Shown one piece after another: positions 37,131 to 46,850 of a stretch of DNA of 64,000 nt. The notes beneath the pieces were generated by a model. It ran no database searches. It was not told the DNA's origin and was given only the letters and a program-made list of their open reading frames with translations. How positions within the stretch are numbered: position 1 is the stretch's first letter; each line of letters opens with the position of its first letter. Both the position numbers and the translations under genes were made by a program. The DNA comes from Methylotenera versatilis 301 (GTDB lineage Bacteria > Pseudomonadota > Gammaproteobacteria > Burkholderiales > Methylophilaceae): assembly GCF_000093025.1 (NCBI RefSeq), contig NC_014207.1:1550001-1614000 (forward strand). Reading direction: 5' to 3'.

Positions 37131-38513
37131 TTAGTATTCATCTGCCATGTGGCCACTGCCAGCATAGTTTTCGAAGCGCGTATGTTGGCCCATGAATGTC
37201 AGACGAACACGCCCAATCGGGCCATTACGTTGCTTACCAATGATAATTTCAGCGGTACCTTTATCGGGACTATCAGGGTTATACACTTCATCACGGTAAA
37301 TAAATAAAATCACGTCAGCATCTTGCTCAATCGCACCAGATTCACGCAAGTCACTCATCACAGGACGTTTATCAGGGCGTTGCTCAACACTTCGGTTAAG
37401 CTGTGAAAGCGCAACTACCGGGCAATCCAATTCTTTTGCCAGTGCTTTTAAAGAACGTGAAATTTCAGAAATCTCAGTTGCACGGTTTTCCCCTTGCCTA
37501 CCGGCTGGAGCGGCCATCAATTGTAGGTAGTCGATCACGATTAGACCTAACTTGCCGGTTTGTCGGTGCAATCTACGCGCCCTTGCGCGTACGTCAAAGC
37601 TGCTTAAACCTGCGCCCTCATCAATAAAGATAGGGGCTTCATTTAACTTACCTAATGCTGTGGTAAGTTTTTCCCAATCTTCATCTTCGAGGTTACCATT
37701 ACGCATACGATGTTGATCTAGACGCCCTACTGAACCAATCATACGCATCGCGAGTTGCGTGCCGCCCATCTCCATTGAGAACACAGCCACAGGTAATTTT
37801 GTGTCAAGCGCCACATTTTCCGCAATGTTTAATGAGAATGCCGTTTTACCCATCGAAGGTCGACCAGCGACAATAATCAAATCGCCACCTTGCATACCTG
37901 AAGTCATCGCATCAAGGTCGGCAAAGCCTGTAGGTACGCCTGTCACGTCGGAAGGATTATCCCTAGAGTAAAGATAGTCAATACGGTCAGCCACTTGTGG
38001 CAGTAGAATTTTAATATCCACAAAACCTTGCGTACTCTTTTTACCACCTTCAGCAATCTGAAATATTTTAGCTTCTGCTTCATCTAACAACTGCTCGGCG
38101 TTACGGCCGTTGGGCAAGTATGCACTTTCGGCAATACCTGAACCAACTACCACTAACTGGCGCATGACAGCGCGCTCGTGAACGATTTCGGCATAACGTC
38201 TGATATTAGCTGCAGTCGGTGTGCTTTGAGCTAAAGCGCCTAAGTAGGCAATTCCACCTATGCCAGAAAGCTCGGCCGTGCTCTCTAATGATTCAGCAAC
38301 TGTGACGATATCAGCAGGTCGATTATGCTCAACCAGCTTGGCAATATGTTGAAATATTGCTTTGTGATCATGCCGATAGAAATCGTTAGGAGATAAGATA
38401 TCCGCGACTTTATCTAAAGCTTCATTTTCAAGCAATAAAGAACCGATAACCGATTGCTCAGCTTCTACGGAATGTGGGGGGATTTTTAATGCATCTAATT
38501 GTTGGTCAGCCAT
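37131..38513 (-). CDS. dnaB: replicative DNA helicase DnaB
   Basis: This 460-residue protein has the DnaB N-terminal domain (PPHSVEAEQSVIGSLLLENEALDKV) and a RecA-like helicase domain with Walker A GRPSMGKTAF near 209, FSMEMGGTQLAMRM and DYLQLMAAP. It is the hexameric helicase at the replication fork. The length is normal for the family. No intein is present. The ATG is used. Confidence 0.96.
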   Translation of the reverse strand: MADQQLDALKIPPHSVEAEQSVIGSLLLENEALDKVADILSPNDFYRHDHKAIFQHIAKLVEHNRPADIVTVAESLESTAELSGIGGIAYLGALAQSTPTAANIRRYAEIVHERAVMRQLVVVGSGIAESAYLPNGRNAEQLLDEAEAKIFQIAEGGKKSTQGFVDIKILLPQVADRIDYLYSRDNPSDVTGVPTGFADLDAMTSGMQGGDLIIVAGRPSMGKTAFSLNIAENVALDTKLPVAVFSMEMGGTQLAMRMIGSVGRLDQHRMRNGNLEDEDWEKLTTALGKLNEAPIFIDEGAGLSSFDVRARARRLHRQTGKLGLIVIDYLQLMAAPAGRQGENRATEISEISRSLKALAKELDCPVVALSQLNRSVEQRPDKRPVMSDLRESGAIEQDADVILFIYRDEVYNPDSPDKGTAEIIIGKQRNGPIGRVRLTFMGQHTRFENYAGSGHMADEY

Positions 38514-38656
38514 GGAGTGATTATACTCAATAACGCTGTATGCTTAGCAGACAAAAGTTAAATTTAGTCTGCGCTTGATGTGGTTAGCAGCAAACTCAAG
38601 TATAACTTCGCTACAAGCTATTTATATAGGGGCTGTTATATGCTGACGTGCAATAA

Positions 38657-38680
38657 AAAAGGCTACCGAAGTAGCCTTTT
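38657..38680 (-). terminator. terminator of the S6-PriB-S18-L9 operon
   Basis: AAAAGGCTAC and GTAGCCTTTT form a perfect 10-bp stem around CGAA. It is flanked by T-rich sequence on the minus strand. It lies 37 bp after the rplI stop. Confidence 0.9.
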
Positions 38681-38716
38681 AAATTCAAATACTTGAAATT
38701 CTCAAGTATTCGTTAA

Positions 38717-39166
38717 TTATGCTTCACCAACAACAGTTACTGTAATATCTACAACAACATCGTGGTGCAATGCAACTGTAACCACGTGGTCACCGATTGT
38801 TTTCAACGGACCGTTTGGCATACGTACCAAAGCTTTAGTGACTTCAAAACCTTGAGCAACTAGACCTTCAGCAATGTCACCATTCGTTACTGAACCGAAT
38901 AAACGACCATCAACACCAGCTTTTTGAGCCACTGTCATTGTGAATGAAGCTAATTTTTCACCACGTGCTTGCGCAGCGGCTAAGATTTCAGCTTGTTGTT
39001 TTTCTAACTCTACACGGCGAGCAGCGATTTCAGCTTTGTTAGCTTCTGTAGCGCGTTTTGCTTTACCTTGTGGAATCAAAAAGTTACGGCCGTAACCATC
39101 TTTAACTTTAACGATATCACCTAAATTACCTAGGTTACCTACTTTTTCTAATAAAATAATTTGCAT
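38717..39166 (-). CDS. rplI: 50S ribosomal protein L9
   Basis: This 149-residue protein matches L9: [32 protein letters not shown] at the start, then the long connecting helix and a C-terminal domain that binds 23S rRNA. Length is normal. It is the last gene of rpsF-priB-rpsR-rplI, starting 13 bp after rpsR. Confidence 0.97.
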   Translation of the reverse strand: MQIILLEKVGNLGNLGDIVKVKDGYGRNFLIPQGKAKRATEANKAEIAARRVELEKQQAEILAAAQARGEKLASFTMTVAQKAGVDGRLFGSVTNGDIAEGLVAQGFEVTKALVRMPNGPLKTIGDHVVTVALHHDVVVDITVTVVGEA

Positions 39167-39178
39167 GGTAGCCTCCGA

Positions 39179-39409
39179 TTATTGGTGTTTATCTGTGTAT
39201 GGAAGCAAAGCCAAGAAACGAGCAAGTTTAACTGCTGTCGTTAATTGACGTTGATAACGTGCTTTAGTGCCCGTCATACGTGCTGGAATGATTTTTGCGT
39301 TTTCTGAGATGAAATCTTTTAATAGATCTACATCTTTGTAATCAACTTCTTTGATGCCTTCTGCTGAAAAACGGCAGTAACGGCGGCGTTTGTACATTTC
39401 TCTTGCCAT
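39179..39409 (-). CDS. rpsR: 30S ribosomal protein S18
   Basis: This 76-residue protein is S18, with [19 protein letters not shown] and [33 protein letters not shown]. It binds 16S rRNA next to S6. The ATG has AGGAG upstream. Gene order and size are standard. Confidence 0.97.
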   Translation of the reverse strand: MAREMYKRRRYCRFSAEGIKEVDYKDVDLLKDFISENAKIIPARMTGTKARYQRQLTTAVKLARFLALLPYTDKHQ

Positions 39410-39445
39410 TTGAATACTCCTAAGCTCTTATTAATTTAATATAAG

Positions 39446-39748
39446 CTAATCGCTTATATGATCTATATTGTTAATGTGCATGACCAGTTGCGTGCTTTTA
39501 AGGCTGCGTTTGGCTAAAAAACCACTCGCTTGAATGTGAGAGCCTATTTCTAAGCCTTGCGGTATATTTTTTTTGGCTAAATCACCCAAAATAACCGCAT
39601 TTACTTCACATTCCACCTTACGCTTCATGCCAGCTTCAACTTGCTCTGAAACATGACGCAATACAACACTTAACAACGGTATGCCTGCTGGCGTGTAACG
39701 AAGCGGCTCAATTTGCACAACTTCTGCTTGCAACACCAGTTTATTCAC
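39446..39748 (-). CDS. priB: primosomal replication protein N (PriB)
   Basis: This 100-residue OB-fold protein matches PriB, which takes part in replication restart together with PriA. It begins NKLVLQAEVVQIEPLRYTPAGIPLLSVVLRH and lies in its usual place between rpsF and rpsR in beta- and gammaproteobacteria. The start is GTG. Confidence 0.93.
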   Translation of the reverse strand: MNKLVLQAEVVQIEPLRYTPAGIPLLSVVLRHVSEQVEAGMKRKVECEVNAVILGDLAKKNIPQGLEIGSHIQASGFLAKRSLKSTQLVMHINNIDHISD

Positions 39749-39760
39749 TTGTTTTACTAA

Positions 39761-40159
39761 TTAAGCTGCAGAAGCCTCTGTTGCAGCTTCAACTGGAGCG
39801 GCTACTGGAGCTGCATCACGGCTTAATACTGATCTAGATTTTTCTTCTTTCATCATTGGTGATGGTGCTGTAACAGCAGTTTTCTTAGACATTAACAAAT
39901 GACGTAAAACAGCATCATTGAATTTAAAGCCATGCTCAAGCTCAGCTAAAACTTCAAGATTGCACTCAATGTTCATTAACACATAGTGTGCTTTGTGGAT
40001 TTTTTGGATTGGGTATGCAAGTTGACGGCGACCCCAGTCTTCTAAGCGGTGAACTGCACCGCCGCTAGCTGTGATAAGCGTACGGTAACGCTCAATCATC
40101 GCTGGCACTTGTTCGCTTTGGTCCGGATGGACGATAAACACTAGTTCATAATGTCTCAT
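39761..40159 (-). CDS. rpsF: 30S ribosomal protein S6
   Basis: This 132-residue protein is S6 ([25 protein letters not shown], then [25 protein letters not shown]). The alanine-rich C-terminal tail ([17 protein letters not shown]) is longer than in E. coli and common in betaproteobacteria. It is the first gene of the operon. The ATG has AAGGAG upstream. Confidence 0.97.
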   Translation of the reverse strand: MRHYELVFIVHPDQSEQVPAMIERYRTLITASGGAVHRLEDWGRRQLAYPIQKIHKAHYVLMNIECNLEVLAELEHGFKFNDAVLRHLLMSKKTAVTAPSPMMKEEKSRSVLSRDAAPVAAPVEAATEASAA

Positions 40160-40337
40160 TAGTACTCCTTATGGATTATAGCCACCTGCAAAATGCTCTA
40201 TTTACATAAAACATTGCAATGATACTGATGCAGTGTGACAAGGTTAAATTGTATTTGCTCGATAAGCTTACCGAGCAAGCGCGCGATTATAGACAAAAGT
40301 CCACCGACAATCAACTAAATCAGCATATTTAGCGCAT

Positions 40338-40799
40338 TTAAGGCACGATTTTTCTCTTAGAGAGCTGAAACACATGCTTAGAAAGAGAAATCTCGCGTAT
40401 AAAACAAGTTAAACCAGAAATTAAGCTCCCCATCGCAAAGATGAACAAAATTGATACTAACCAAGACGTATCCCAGTTGATGGCAGACCCTAAAAATAGC
40501 AAACCAATCACTACAGCCACTAACAACAGTGTAAATGTGCATAGCGTTATAGACCAATGCACCCAATTGGCACGGCATGACAATATATCAAGCTCTTGAC
40601 TGTAGCGTTCTTGCCTCGGATCATCAGCCTGCAGAGTAGCAAGACTTTCATTCAACACTCTGAACCTATCTACCACACGCCCTAAACGGCCCGTTAATAC
40701 ACCCAATAAGGCACTAACACCCATTAATAGGAATACAGGTGCAATAGCAAGCTGTATCACCTCTGAAGCCACAGTGACGCCATGAATAGAGGTTTGCAT
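40338..40799 (-). CDS. DUF2721 membrane protein
   Basis: This 153-residue protein has three membrane helices (LAIAPVFLLMGVSALLGVLTGRLGRVVDR, WSITLCTFTLLLVAVVIGLLFLG, WLVSILFIFAMGSLISGLTCFIRE). The pattern AIAPVFLL...GRLGRVVDRFR is typical of DUF2721. Function is unknown. I use the ATG at 40799 (MQTSIHGV) because a longer frame lacks conservation. It stands alone between rpsF and uvrB. Confidence 0.8.
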   Translation of the reverse strand: MQTSIHGVTVASEVIQLAIAPVFLLMGVSALLGVLTGRLGRVVDRFRVLNESLATLQADDPRQERYSQELDILSCRANWVHWSITLCTFTLLLVAVVIGLLFLGSAINWDTSWLVSILFIFAMGSLISGLTCFIREISLSKHVFQLSKRKIVP

Positions 40800-40871
40800 A
40801 ACGACCCTTTTATTTAAAAAAATTTCATACAATTTAAAATTGATGACTTGATATTTTGCTCACATAAGCTC

Positions 40872-42920
40872 TTAAGCAACTAAATCCGGCATCTCCGCCC
40901 CATAAAATTTAACTCTAAGTTTTTTCAGCTGATCTCTGAAGTCTGCAGCTTTCTCAAACTCAAGATTTTTAGCGGCGTCATGCATGGCTTTTTCCAAGCG
41001 CTTCATTTCTTTAGCAATTTGTTTTTCACTTAATGACTCATAGTTTGCTTGATCTTGCAGCACCTTACGTTCGCGCTGTGCTTCATCCTTATCATAGACG
41101 CCATCAATAATGTCTTTAATACGCTTAGATATACCTTTAGGAACGATACCATTAGCTTCATTGAAAGCAAGCTGTACCCCTCTTCTTCTTTCGGTTTCAT
41201 CCATCGCAGCTTTCATGCTGCGGGTGATTTTATTAGCATAAAAAATCACTTGCCCATTCAAGTTACGCGCTGCACGACCTGCGGTTTGAATCAAGCTACG
41301 CTCTGAACGTAAGAAGCCTTCTTTATCGGCATCTAACACCGCAACTAGCGATACTTCTGGAATATCCAAGCCCTCACGCAGCAAATTGATACCAACCAGC
41401 ACGTCAAACTCACCGAGGCGTAAGTCGCGAATAATCTCTACGCGCTCTACCGTATCAATATCGCTATGCAAATAGCGCACTTTAACGCCATGCTCGCTCA
41501 AGTAATCGGTTAAATCTTCTGACATGCGCTTGGTCAGCGTAGTCGCTAGCACGCGCTCGCCGACGGCTACACGAAGCTTAATTTCACCCAGCAAATCGTC
41601 TACCTGTGTGTCCGCTGGTTTAACGGTAATCTGCGGATCAACCAAACCTGTTGGGCGCGCAATCATCTCAACCACTTGTTGCTGATGATTAGCTTCATAT
41701 TCTGAGGGAGTCGCTGATACAAATACGCATTGGCGCATAATGCGCTCAAACTCTTCAAATTTGAGGGGGCGATTATCAAGCGCAGATGGCAGGCGCCAGC
41801 CGTAATCAACTAAATTTTCTTTACGTGAACGGTCACCTTTATACATAGCGCCAATCTGCGGCACTGTGACATGGCTTTCATCAATAATCATCAGCGCATT
41901 ATCTGGCAAATAATCAATTAAGGTGGGTGGTGGATCGCCCGGATTACCACCAGATAAATGGCGTGAGTAGTTTTCAATGCCTTTACAAAAACCAATCTCA
42001 TTCAACATTTCGAGGTCAAAGCGGGTACGCTGCTCAATACGTGCAGCCTCAACTAACTTGCCCGTTTTAATATAAAAATCCACACGGTCTTTGAGTTCGT
42101 GTTTGATTTTTTCCATTGCACGAATAGTGGTTTCACGCGGTGTAACATAGTGGCTTGATGGATAAACCGTGTAACGCGGGATTTTATTGAAAATCTGCCC
42201 TGTGAGTGGGTCAAACAAAGTAATGGATTCAATTTCATCATCAAACATTGAGATGTGCACGGCGGTTTCATTATTTTCCGCAGGGAATACATCAATCACA
42301 TCGCCGCGCACTCTAAAAGTACCACGCGAAAAATCAAACTCGTTACGGTCATACTGCATGCCAACTAAACGCGCAATCATGTCACGCTGTGGTATTTTTT
42401 CGCCCTGCTGTAAGTGCAGCACCATACCGTGATAGTCAGTAGGATCACCGATACCGTAAATAGCAGAAACCGTCGCGACAATAATACTGTCTTCACGCTC
42501 TAGCAACGCTTTTGTGGCCGAAAGTCGCATCTGCTCGATATGCTCGTTAATACTGGAATCTTTTTCAATAAACAAATCACGCGAAGGCACGTAAGCTTCT
42601 GGCTGATAGTAGTCGTAGTAAGAAACGAAATATTCAACCGAGTTATTAGGAAAGAACTCTCTAAATTCACTATATAACTGCGCTGCCAAAGTTTTATTTG
42701 GTGCCATCACGATAGCTGGACGACCCGTGCGCGCAATCACATTGGCCATAGTATAAGTTTTACCAGAGCCGGTCACCCCAAGCAATGTTTGAAACTTCAA
42801 ACCATCATCGATACCTTGCGTCAGCTTATCAATCGCTTGCGGCTGGTCGCCAGCAGGCGGAAATGGCTGGTTTAACTGATACTTACTATTTGGGAAGGTA
42901 ACGAACACATTGCTCTTCAT
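40872..42920 (-). CDS. uvrB: excinuclease ABC subunit B
   Basis: This 682-residue protein is UvrB of nucleotide excision repair: [13 protein letters not shown], Walker [15 protein letters not shown], the beta-hairpin region [27 protein letters not shown] and a C-terminal UVR domain ([24 protein letters not shown]). I use ATG 42920; a TTG three codons upstream is less likely. Length is normal. Confidence 0.97.
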   Translation of the reverse strand: MKSNVFVTFPNSKYQLNQPFPPAGDQPQAIDKLTQGIDDGLKFQTLLGVTGSGKTYTMANVIARTGRPAIVMAPNKTLAAQLYSEFREFFPNNSVEYFVSYYDYYQPEAYVPSRDLFIEKDSSINEHIEQMRLSATKALLEREDSIIVATVSAIYGIGDPTDYHGMVLHLQQGEKIPQRDMIARLVGMQYDRNEFDFSRGTFRVRGDVIDVFPAENNETAVHISMFDDEIESITLFDPLTGQIFNKIPRYTVYPSSHYVTPRETTIRAMEKIKHELKDRVDFYIKTGKLVEAARIEQRTRFDLEMLNEIGFCKGIENYSRHLSGGNPGDPPPTLIDYLPDNALMIIDESHVTVPQIGAMYKGDRSRKENLVDYGWRLPSALDNRPLKFEEFERIMRQCVFVSATPSEYEANHQQQVVEMIARPTGLVDPQITVKPADTQVDDLLGEIKLRVAVGERVLATTLTKRMSEDLTDYLSEHGVKVRYLHSDIDTVERVEIIRDLRLGEFDVLVGINLLREGLDIPEVSLVAVLDADKEGFLRSERSLIQTAGRAARNLNGQVIFYANKITRSMKAAMDETERRRGVQLAFNEANGIVPKGISKRIKDIIDGVYDKDEAQRERKVLQDQANYESLSEKQIAKEMKRLEKAMHDAAKNLEFEKAADFRDQLKKLRVKFYGAEMPDLVA

Positions 42921-43128
42921 TGAATTCAACGTTTTATTTTAACAGTATATTTAATGATAACAGTGAATAATCACGGATTAGTAAGAGACTAATTAGTTTG
43001 TAACTCATTGAGAACTTTGCAGGATTAGTGCAGTCACTTAACAAACAGTTACAATTTAGTAAGCTGTTCAGCAAGTAAACAAAATTAATCATCCAAAATA
43101 TAAACTAAAGTCTTGATGGGAAATTACT

Positions 43129-44151
43129 ATGCCTAAATTCACGCCGCGATTCATTCTGCTTGCCGCTTTACTAGCCTTTGCGCAAAACGCACTCGCCATC
43201 GATCAACAAAAAGTATTAAGCGCATTGCAAACAGTGGTAATGGTGCGTGGCTATAACGATACGGGCGGCTTGTCTTACGGATCTGGCGTGGTAGTTGGAG
43301 AAAACAAAGTGATGACAAACTGCCATATATTCCGTAGTACGAAGCAGCCTTGGGTGGCGCGTGGTGAAGATTCATATGACATCGTTTCAGTACAAGCTGA
43401 CAGATGGCATGACTTATGTTTAGTATCCACGATAAATTTACCATTCAAACCAGCCACTATCATCAAGAATCATGATTTAAAGCGTGGTCAAGAGATTATC
43501 TCTATTGGTCACTCAAATGGCGCGCCCTCACCGTTGACTTCAGCAGGGATTATTAACTCCAGCTACACCTTTGAAGGCGGACGCGTCATTAGAAGCAGCG
43601 CGGCTTTCCGCATGGGCGCAAGTGGTAGCGGCATTTTTGACACCGAAGGAAACTTGCTAGGCATTAACACGTTTAAAACACCAGGTAGACACGCATACTT
43701 CTATTCGTTACCGATTGAATGGCTAGCTGACCTTGAGAAACTACCCGTTGAAACCACCTTCCCCATTAAAGGCAAAGCATTTTGGGAGGAAGATGACGAT
43801 AAAAAACCGTTCTTTATGCAGATCGCACTGCCAGAAATCAATCAGGACTGGCCTAAACTTGCCAAAATTGCACAGAGCTGGATAGATATCGATCCGAAAA
43901 ATTCTGATGCATGGTACGAGTTAGGTAATGCACAAGAAAACATGCAAAAGATTGACGAAGCAAAAATTGCCTACAAAAAATCTGTCGCGCTTGACGCCTC
44001 AAATACTGACTCATTATTCAGATTAGGCGCTATTGCTCAATCTGCGGGTGATAAAGTGGTAGTACATGATATTAATGTAGCCATTGCCAATATTAATAAA
44101 GATTTAGCGCAAGAATATAGCCACATGCTTGGCTGTGAGACGGAGTGCTAA
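43129..44151 (+). CDS. secreted trypsin-like serine protease with TPR tail
   Basis: This 340-residue protein starts with a signal peptide (FILLAALLAFAQNALA, cleavage after about 23). A chymotrypsin-fold domain follows with the triad His66 (TNCHIF), Asp95 (WHDLCLV) and Ser165 (MGASGSGIF). A TPR-like helical region covers about 225-335 (AWYELGNAQENMQKIDEAKIAYKKSVALDASNTDSLFRLGAIAQ). It should act in the periplasm. No PDZ domain is present, unlike DegP. Neighbours give no hint of substrate. A hairpin follows the gene. Confidence 0.85.
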   Translation: MPKFTPRFILLAALLAFAQNALAIDQQKVLSALQTVVMVRGYNDTGGLSYGSGVVVGENKVMTNCHIFRSTKQPWVARGEDSYDIVSVQADRWHDLCLVSTINLPFKPATIIKNHDLKRGQEIISIGHSNGAPSPLTSAGIINSSYTFEGGRVIRSSAAFRMGASGSGIFDTEGNLLGINTFKTPGRHAYFYSLPIEWLADLEKLPVETTFPIKGKAFWEEDDDKKPFFMQIALPEINQDWPKLAKIAQSWIDIDPKNSDAWYELGNAQENMQKIDEAKIAYKKSVALDASNTDSLFRLGAIAQSAGDKVVVHDINVAIANINKDLAQEYSHMLGCETEC

Positions 44152-44175
44152 GCTAAATACGCGAATAACTCACTT

Positions 44176-44211
44176 AAGTTAAGAGGCACTAAACTCAAGA
44201 CCTCTTAACTT
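44176..44211 (+). terminator. hairpin terminator after the trypsin-like protease
   Basis: AAGTTAAGAGG (44176-44186) and CCTCTTAACTT (44201-44211) form an 11-bp stem. TAAGGCTTT follows, so the T-run is weak. Confidence 0.6.
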
Positions 44212-44344
44212 TAAGGCTTTCGGTGACTACAAACTTTCTGCAACTACGTGATAACTCACGATAAATCATTCCTAAACCGCATTTTTGTGCGTAAAATAGC
44301 GCCCATTCAATTAATTGCAAAAATTTGTTTTAAGGAAGCATATT

Positions 44345-45565
44345 TTGTCATCAGCAGCTCATCAGGCATCCGTTTTATCTAAACGCGTTCAATCAATCAA
44401 AGAATCTCCTACGCTAGCGATTACTGCAAAAGCAGGTAAATACAAAGCTGAAGGCCGCCCTATTATTGGCTTAGCCGCGGGTGAACCAGACTTTGATACA
44501 CCCCAACACATTAAAGATGCTGCTAAAGCGGCGATTGACAATGGATTCACAAAATACACACCTGTGGCAGGTACTCCTGGGCTAAAAAAAGCGATTGTCA
44601 ATAAGTTCAAAAATGAAAATGGCTTTGACTATGCATTAAACGAAGTGATTGTAGGCGTTGGTGGCAAGCAAACCATATTCAATTTATGTCTAGCCGTGCT
44701 TAACAAAGGGGACGAAGTCATCGTTCCAGCACCTTACTGGGTGTCTTACGCAGATATTGCCTTGGTAGCTGAAGCAACACCAGTGATTATTGAATGCGGC
44801 ATTGAGCAAGGCTTTAAATTGCTACCAGCCCAATTAGAAGCTGCAATCACGCCAAAAACTAAAATCTTCATGATTAACTCTCCTTCTAACCCAACTGGCG
44901 CTGTATACAGCCTAGCTGAATTAGAAGCCTTGGGCGAAGTGTTACTTAAACACCCACATGTATTAGTGGCGACCGACGACATGTACGAACACGTCAACCT
45001 AACTGGTAACAAGTTTTACAACATACTAAATGCAACTCCAGCTTTAAAAGACCGTTGCATCGTACTGAATGGCGTTTCTAAAGCGTACTCAATGACTGGC
45101 TGGCGCATAGGCTATGCTGCAGGCCCTGCTTACATCATTAAGGCGATGGAAATTTTACAATCGCAATCTACCAGCAATGCAACTTCTATCTCTCAAGTTG
45201 CTGCGCAAGCCGCGCTTGAAGGCTCACAAGATTGCATCACGCCTATGGTTACAGCTTTTAAAGAGCGCCACACTTACGTAGTTAACCGCTTTAACACAAT
45301 GCCAGGCTTAAGCTGTTTAATGGCTGGTGGCGCTTTCTATGCATTCCCAGATGCACGCGGTGCAATTGACAACCTGTACAAAGCCGGAAAAATTAAAGCA
45401 GCTACAGATATGGCATTAGCTGAATACCTACTTGAGGAGTTTGACGTGGCGGTTGTGCCAGGGTCAGCATTTGGTGCTGAAGGCTATTTCCGTATTTCAT
45501 TCGCCACTTCTATGGAAAATCTAAGCAACGCGCTAGATAGAATTGAAAAAGCGCTCAATATATAA
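44345..45565 (+). CDS. aspartate aminotransferase family enzyme (class I, PLP)
   Basis: This 406-residue class I aminotransferase carries GEPDFDTPQHIKDAA, SPSNPTGAVYS, the PLP-lysine region NGVSKAYSMTGWRIGYAAGP and the C-terminal FRISFATSMENL. It transfers amino groups between aspartate or a related amino acid and 2-oxoglutarate; the AspC/AatA type (subgroup 1b) is likely. The start is TTG at 44345 with AGGAAG seven bases before; the frame extends to 44315 but without a ribosome binding site. Confidence 0.88.
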   Translation: MSSAAHQASVLSKRVQSIKESPTLAITAKAGKYKAEGRPIIGLAAGEPDFDTPQHIKDAAKAAIDNGFTKYTPVAGTPGLKKAIVNKFKNENGFDYALNEVIVGVGGKQTIFNLCLAVLNKGDEVIVPAPYWVSYADIALVAEATPVIIECGIEQGFKLLPAQLEAAITPKTKIFMINSPSNPTGAVYSLAELEALGEVLLKHPHVLVATDDMYEHVNLTGNKFYNILNATPALKDRCIVLNGVSKAYSMTGWRIGYAAGPAYIIKAMEILQSQSTSNATSISQVAAQAALEGSQDCITPMVTAFKERHTYVVNRFNTMPGLSCLMAGGAFYAFPDARGAIDNLYKAGKIKAATDMALAEYLLEEFDVAVVPGSAFGAEGYFRISFATSMENLSNALDRIEKALNI

Positions 45566-45582
45566 AAAAAAGCATTTTGACG

Positions 45583-45611
45583 TTGACCTAGTAACGCTAA
45601 GTCATTAATAT
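45583..45611 (+). promoter_or_regulatory. promoter of the tRNA-Asn pair
   Basis: TTGACC (45583-45588) and TAATAT (45606-45611) are separated by 17 bp, about 60 bp before the first tRNA gene. This is a good sigma-70 match. Confidence 0.55.
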
Positions 45612-45671
45612 AGCGGCTTCACAAAATCAACGGTTTGTGATGAAGTAGAAGCAGCAACAAAAACCGAATAT

Positions 45672-45747
45672 TCCTCGATAGCTCAGTCGGTAGAGCAACG
45701 GACTGTTAATCCGTGTGTCCCTGGTTCGAGCCCAGGTCGAGGAGCCA
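45672..45747 (+). tRNA. tRNA-Asn (GTT), copy 1
   Basis: A 76-base cloverleaf with encoded CCA: acceptor TCCTCGA/TCGAGGA, anticodon stem ACGGA/TCCGT with loop CTGTTAA (anticodon GTT), and T-arm CCTGG/CCAGG around TTCGAGC. All stems pair fully. Confidence 0.97.
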
Positions 45748-45760
45748 AATACATATAAAC

Positions 45761-45786
45761 AAGCACTCTTAATCGGGTGCTTTTTT
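45761..45786 (+). terminator. terminator after tRNA-Asn copy 1
   Basis: AAGCAC (45761-45766) pairs with GTGCTT (45777-45782), followed by TTTT. It lies between the two tRNA copies. Confidence 0.65.
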
Positions 45787-45810
45787 ATCGAATAAAAAAA
45801 CATCGAATAT

Positions 45811-45886
45811 TCCTCGATAGCTCAGTCGGTAGAGCAACGGACTGTTAATCCGTGTGTCCCTGGTTCGAGCCCAGGTCGAGGAGCCA
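45811..45886 (+). tRNA. tRNA-Asn (GTT), copy 2
   Basis: The sequence is identical to copy 1 over all 76 bases, including CCA and anticodon GTT. Confidence 0.97.
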
Positions 45887-45895
45887 AATACAAGA

Positions 45896-45926
45896 AAAAG
45901 CCCTATAGCAATGTGGGGCTTTTTTG
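45896..45926 (+). terminator. terminator after tRNA-Asn copy 2
   Basis: AAAAGCCC (45896-45903) pairs with GGGCTTTT (45916-45923), followed by more T residues. It is a clear rho-independent terminator. Confidence 0.85.
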
Positions 45927-46038
45927 TTTTAGCTCTAAATTACTAAGCGTCTCGCAAAGTTTAAAAGTTTTCAGATAAATCGCTTAGTTTAAGTAATATA
46001 AACACTCTTCTTAGCATCTCTAAATTTGGTGGATAAAA

Positions 46039-46320
46039 TTGAAAAATTACTACGAAGTTTTAGGCCTTACCGCTAACGCGACCTTAGCTGAAATAAAAAC
46101 CACCTACCGCAAGATGGCATCTCAATACCATCCTGATAAAAATTCAGCAAGTGACGCTCCTGCAAAGTTTAGACAAGTGCAGGAAGCCTACGAAATACTT
46201 TCTGATCCCGATAAAAGAAAAACGTACGACGAAAACCGCAGGCGTAGTCTATTGGATAGTCCAATAGACACCGCACATGAAATTTGGCAGTACTACATAG
46301 ATGGAATATTAAAACAATGA
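46039..46320 (+). CDS. minimal J-domain (DnaJ-like) protein
   Basis: This 93-residue protein is almost only a J-domain: KNYYEVLGLTANATLAEIKTTYRKMASQYHPDKN with the invariant HPD at about residues 33-35, then a short helical tail. J-domain proteins recruit and stimulate an Hsp70. There is no Gly/Phe region or zinc finger. The start is TTG with GGTGG upstream. Its stop overlaps the next gene's ATG, so the two are coupled. No Hsp70 gene lies near. It heads a set of four genes whose other members I do not recognise. Confidence 0.85.
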   Translation: MKNYYEVLGLTANATLAEIKTTYRKMASQYHPDKNSASDAPAKFRQVQEAYEILSDPDKRKTYDENRRRSLLDSPIDTAHEIWQYYIDGILKQ

Positions 46321-46808
46321 GAATATCGCGTTACTTTACTGACCTAATGGCTACTTATGTGGCTGATATTAATGACTTTAAAACTGACTCTGGTGGCGAG
46401 GACGTATTGGCAGATCGCCTTAAAGAGAAGCGTTCACAAATACAGGACTTGATGCCTATGATGGCAACTAACCCTGAAATGATGGCGATTGTTTTTCATA
46501 AAAGTGTTGTGATTAAAAAATCAGAATCCATTATGAGTTATCTTGATAAAGAACCGGCTATGTTTCCAAAATGGGATGCTATATCGTCGAGCGTTCAGTT
46601 TCAGCCTTGGGCAACAAGTATCGTAGAAAAGTTAAAAGTTGAAGCTGGCGGAGAGCACTTTTTATTAACCACCGTCATGCTAGAACACTTATATGCGCTT
46701 TATGAAGTGAGTGAAGATGCTATTGAGGAAATGGAAACTGAAGAGTCAGATGATCTTGCTGAATCTGGCGGCGAATGGCTATCTGAGCACGGCTTCGACA
46801 GTCATTAG
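46317..46808 (+). CDS. unrecognised 163-residue protein, J-domain cluster
   Basis: The start at ATG 46317 overlaps the J-domain stop (ATGA). The protein is rich in helix-forming residues, with an acidic C-terminus (AIEEMETEESDDLAESGGEWLSE). I see no membrane helix, signal peptide or known motif. Coupling suggests it acts with the J-domain protein, perhaps as its client adaptor. This is inference. Confidence 0.65.
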   Translation: MRISRYFTDLMATYVADINDFKTDSGGEDVLADRLKEKRSQIQDLMPMMATNPEMMAIVFHKSVVIKKSESIMSYLDKEPAMFPKWDAISSSVQFQPWATSIVEKLKVEAGGEHFLLTTVMLEHLYALYEVSEDAIEEMETEESDDLAESGGEWLSEHGFDSH

Positions 46809-46850
46809 GCGCATCAACTAGTAAATTTTAGTCAATACAATAGGATAAAA

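Larger units (their letters stand above)
45665..45892 (+). repeat. 89-bp tandem repeat carrying tRNA-Asn
   Basis: Two identical 89-bp units lie at 45665-45753 and 45804-45892, offset 139 bp. Each covers one tRNA-Asn gene plus seven bases upstream and six downstream. It is a recent duplication, or one kept identical by gene conversion. Confidence 0.9.

Noticed and set aside
45665-45892. tRNA-Asn repeat as integrative element attachment sites (attL/attR)
   Set aside because: Only 50 bp lies between the copies and no integrase is present; a plain tandem duplication explains it.
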